From contig JAMWBY010000070.1 in NCBI GenBank assembly GCA_023818745.1, positions 1-6,855 on the forward strand: DNA of 6,855 bases, written 5' to 3'. The position numbers were made by a program, and so were the translations under genes. The notes under the pieces are model-generated. The model was given only the letters and a program-made list of their open reading frames with translations, was not told the DNA's origin and searched no databases. Shown in pieces: positions 4,924-6,855 of the stretch. Source of the DNA: Candidatus Omnitrophota bacterium (GTDB lineage: Bacteria > Ratteibacteria > UBA8468 > B48-G9 > JAFGKM01). The first letter of the stretch is position 1, and every line of letters starts with the position of its first letter.

Positions 4924-6632
4924 TCTTCAATTTTTGCTTTTTGTGAATTTATCTTTTTTATTATTTCCGGCTTAAACTTTGGTTTTCTTGAATATGTATG
5001 AAGTCCATTAACTTCTTGTTCTACATCATAAAGTTGGGTATAACAAAAGCCACATATTTTAGGATGGTTTAAAAGGACTTCTGTTAAATTTTTATATCTT
5101 TCAATAAATTCTTTTTCTGTTTTTGGTCTCTCTCCATATCCCCATCCATTTTTTAATCCTTCTATATCCCACCATATTCCACCGTATTCACTTACCCAAT
5201 AGGGTTGTCCCTTATATTCAGCATCAAAATCAGGAAAATTTCGCCATACTTTATCTTCTTTTTCAAATGGTTCAAAGTCCTTTTTAAACTCTTTAGGATT
5301 CTGTTTATAATTGTGGCAATCATAAATATCTGTTTCCACATGTATATAACCAGATGTATCTATAACAGGTCTTGTTTTGTCAAAACTTTTTGTTATTTTA
5401 TATAAATTTCTTACAAGTTCATTATCTTGAAGATAATGTGTTTCATTTAAAGGACACCAACCGATTATTGAAGGATGATTAAAATCCCTTTCAATTACAT
5501 CAATCCATTCTTTTACTAAAACTCCAAAACTTTCATAACTTATTCTATTTTTAATACCCCAGTTGGGATATTCTTCCCATACGATATAACCAAGTTTATC
5601 TGCCCAGTATAAAAATAGTGGTTCAAAAATTTTTTGATGAAGACGAGCACCGTTAAATCCCATATTTTTTGAAATTTTTATATCATTTATAATATCTTGT
5701 TCATCTGGTGCTGTATAAATTCCATCAGGATAATAACCCTGGTCAAGAACCATTCTCATAAATATAGGATTGCCATTTAGCAATAATTTTTTATCCTTTA
5801 TTTCAATTTTTCTGAAACCAAAATATGACTCAACTTGATCTTGTTTTTCTCCATTTGAGAACAATGAAAGTTTAACATTATAAAGAAATGGATTTTCTAT
5901 ACTCCATGGAATAAAATTTTTTATTTCATAGTTAGCAAAAACAACACCATTTCCTGAAATTATTTTATCTCCAATTTTTTTATCTCCTTGATAAATTTCA
6001 ATTTGAATATTACCCTTTCCTTCTATATCAATCATAAATAAAATCTCTTCATTTTCACAATCAGGATATGCTTTGAAATTTTTGATATAGTTTTTACCTG
6101 TGGCCTCAAGAAAAACTGTCTGCCAAATACCTGTTACTCTTGTATAACAAGTTCCATATGAATTATATTTTTGGGATTGCTTTCCACATGGTTGTAAGTT
6201 TGTTCTATTATCATCATAAGCATTCACAGTAAGAATATTTTCTTTTTTTAAAAATTTAGTTATTTCAAACCTAAAAGGAGAATAACCCCCTAAATGTGTC
6301 CCAACTTTTTCTCCATTTATCCATACAGTTGTTAAAAAATCAACACCTCCAAAATTTAAAAAAATTCTTCTGTTTTTCCAGTTCTCCGGAATATCAATTT
6401 TTTTCCTATACCAAACAGATACCATAAAATCCTTATTTTCAATATTAGATAGTTTACTTTCCGGTGGAAATGGCACAACTATTCTTTCTTTAAATTTTTT
6501 TTCTGACAAATAAAATCCTTTTTCAATTCCTGTATTAGAAGTATCTATTTCAAAGTCCCATATTCCATTTAAATTTATCCAGTCCTTCCTTTTAAAATCA
6601 GGTCTTGGATGTTCTTCTCTTGGTTTTTCCAT
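4920..6632 (-). CDS. Glycoside hydrolase family 2 beta-glycosidase (beta-galactosidase/glucuronidase-like)
   Basis: A 570-residue retaining exo-glycosidase that cleaves terminal beta-linked sugars; the exact sugar cannot be read from the sequence. Domains in order: sugar-binding jelly-roll (about 10-180, with HPRPDF, LNGIWDFEID, VWINGEKVG, GGYSPFRFEIT and RVTGIWQTVFLE), an immunoglobulin-like domain (about 182-275), and a TIM barrel (about 280-560). The acid/base is probably E397 in the CPLNETHY segment and the nucleophile E482 in WVSEYGG; the barrel also has GFNGARLHQKIFEP and YIVWEEYPNWG. There is no signal peptide, so it should act in the cytoplasm on imported oligosaccharides or glycosides. 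It is much shorter than E. coli LacZ but normal for the small GH2 type ending after the barrel. The N-terminus matches the family, supporting ATG 6632. It runs opposite to porB and overlaps its stop by 4 nt. Its start lacks a close Shine-Dalgarno (AAGG is 13 nt away). Confidence 0.92.
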   Translation of the reverse strand: MEKPREEHPRPDFKRKDWINLNGIWDFEIDTSNTGIEKGFYLSEKKFKERIVVPFPPESKLSNIENKDFMVSVWYRKKIDIPENWKNRRIFLNFGGVDFLTTVWINGEKVGTHLGGYSPFRFEITKFLKKENILTVNAYDDNRTNLQPCGKQSQKYNSYGTCYTRVTGIWQTVFLEATGKNYIKNFKAYPDCENEEILFMIDIEGKGNIQIEIYQGDKKIGDKIISGNGVVFANYEIKNFIPWSIENPFLYNVKLSLFSNGEKQDQVESYFGFRKIEIKDKKLLLNGNPIFMRMVLDQGYYPDGIYTAPDEQDIINDIKISKNMGFNGARLHQKIFEPLFLYWADKLGYIVWEEYPNWGIKNRISYESFGVLVKEWIDVIERDFNHPSIIGWCPLNETHYLQDNELVRNLYKITKSFDKTRPVIDTSGYIHVETDIYDCHNYKQNPKEFKKDFEPFEKEDKVWRNFPDFDAEYKGQPYWVSEYGGIWWDIEGLKNGWGYGERPKTEKEFIERYKNLTEVLLNHPKICGFCYTQLYDVEQEVNGLHTYSRKPKFKPEIIKKINSQKAKIED

Positions 6633-6644
6633 ATAATTATTATA
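6632..6644. repeat. Symmetric -10 palindrome TATAAT-T-ATTATA
   Basis: Two perfect 6-nt arms around a single central base place a consensus TATAAT on both strands (plus 6632-6637, minus 6639-6644). The minus copy is the candidate GH2 -10. The plus copy would start antisense transcription into the transposase fragment. It may also simply be an AT-rich coincidence or an operator half-site pair. Confidence 0.4.
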
Positions 6645-6667
6645 ACCTTATTTTTTTATTTAAGCAA
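6639..6667 (-). promoter_or_regulatory. Promoter of the GH2 gene, leaderless spacing
   Basis: On the minus strand a perfect TATAAT (6639-6644) ends six bases before the GH2 ATG (6630-6632). Seventeen bases further upstream is TTGCTT (6662-6667, 3 of 6 of the -35 consensus). Initiation at the normal distance would fall on the A of the ATG, giving a leaderless mRNA. The -35 element starts just after the stop of the upstream transposase fragment, so part of this promoter may come from the end of that element. Confidence 0.5.
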
Positions 6668-6669
6668 AT

Positions 6670-6855
6670 TTATGTATAAGTTGAGTATATCGTAAACACT
6701 TTTCCATTTTCTGTAGATTCAATTTTATACATATTTTTTATTTTGTCAAATTTTCTTTTCTCATCTAAAAATTCTATAGGTGTAAGATAACCTAAGGACT
6801 GATGTGGACGATTAAAATTATATTCTATCAGCCATTCTCCCAACAAACTATTAAA
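6670..6855 (-). mobile_element. C-terminal part of a DDE integrase/transposase (IS3/IS481-like), cut by the window edge
   Basis: The minus strand reads open from the window edge for 61 codons to TAA at 6670-6672. The segment WLIEYNFNRPHQSLGYLTPIEF is the typical C-terminus of rve-type integrase-core transposases, where W-x-x-x-Y-N-x-x-R-P-H-x-x-L-x-x-x-(T/S)-P follows the last catalytic acidic residue. The catalytic D-D-E residues lie outside the window. A 34-residue tail (including KNMYKIESTENGK) follows, as seen in IS481-like and related integrase-core proteins. The stop lies 37 nt upstream of the GH2 start, so any terminal inverted repeat of the element must fall in 6633-6669 or the element has lost that end. 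I cannot find the repeat because the other end is not in the window. Whether the transposase is intact upstream cannot be judged. Confidence 0.85.

Noticed and set aside
4022..4975. Plus-strand alternative frames inside and past porB (71 and 89 codons)
   Set aside because: They lie out of frame with a fully conserved PorB and have no Shine-Dalgarno of their own; the second only runs a short way past the porB stop into the GH2 antisense.

Overview
This is a strongly AT-rich stretch (about 30% GC by eye) from what looks like an anaerobic bacterium. Strict AAAGGAG-type ribosome binding sites and sigma70-like promoter hexamers argue for Bacteria. A four-subunit, oxygen-sensitive pyruvate:ferredoxin oxidoreductase (POR) argues for an anaerobic fermentative or acetogenic metabolism. 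The mix of an archaeal/Thermotoga-style split POR, a cytoplasmic GH2 glycosidase and an orphan IS-type integrase fragment would fit an uncultured candidate-phylum bacterium, but the sequence alone does not fix the taxon.

Layout. 1-162 (minus): the end of a VapB-like antitoxin reading frame broken by an A8 homopolymer, with an ATGA overlap into a downstream gene of which only four codons (M-I-F-I) are in the window. 163-743: AT-rich sequence with no convincing gene. 744-974 (minus): a protein-like but stop-interrupted frame, probably a decayed gene, lying under the promoter of the main operon. 984-4923 (plus): a tightly packed six-gene operon in the order polytopic membrane protein, porG (gamma), porD (delta, 2x[4Fe-4S]), a small single-span coiled-coil protein, porA (alpha), porB (beta). 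Junctions are 4-nt overlap, 1 nt, 4-nt overlap, 32-nt overlap and a 31-nt gap. 4920-6632 (minus): a GH2 beta-glycosidase convergent with porB, the two genes sharing one TTAA palindrome as their stop codons. 6670-6855 (minus): the C-terminal 61 residues of a DDE-type IS transposase (IS3/IS481-like), whose 3' end abuts the GH2 promoter.

How it works together. The POR subunits oxidise pyruvate with CoA to acetyl-CoA and CO2 and reduce ferredoxin (or run in reverse as pyruvate synthase). GH2 would release sugars from imported oligosaccharides or glycoconjugates that feed glycolysis to pyruvate; this link is only by proximity. The novel element is the pair of membrane proteins built into the POR operon, in particular the coiled-coil protein wedged between porD and porA.

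A second pattern concerns translation starts. The first gene of each apparent transcription unit (984 and 6632) has a promoter -10 element only 6-7 nt before its ATG and no Shine-Dalgarno, suggesting leaderless mRNAs. All five internal operon genes have good Shine-Dalgarno sites.
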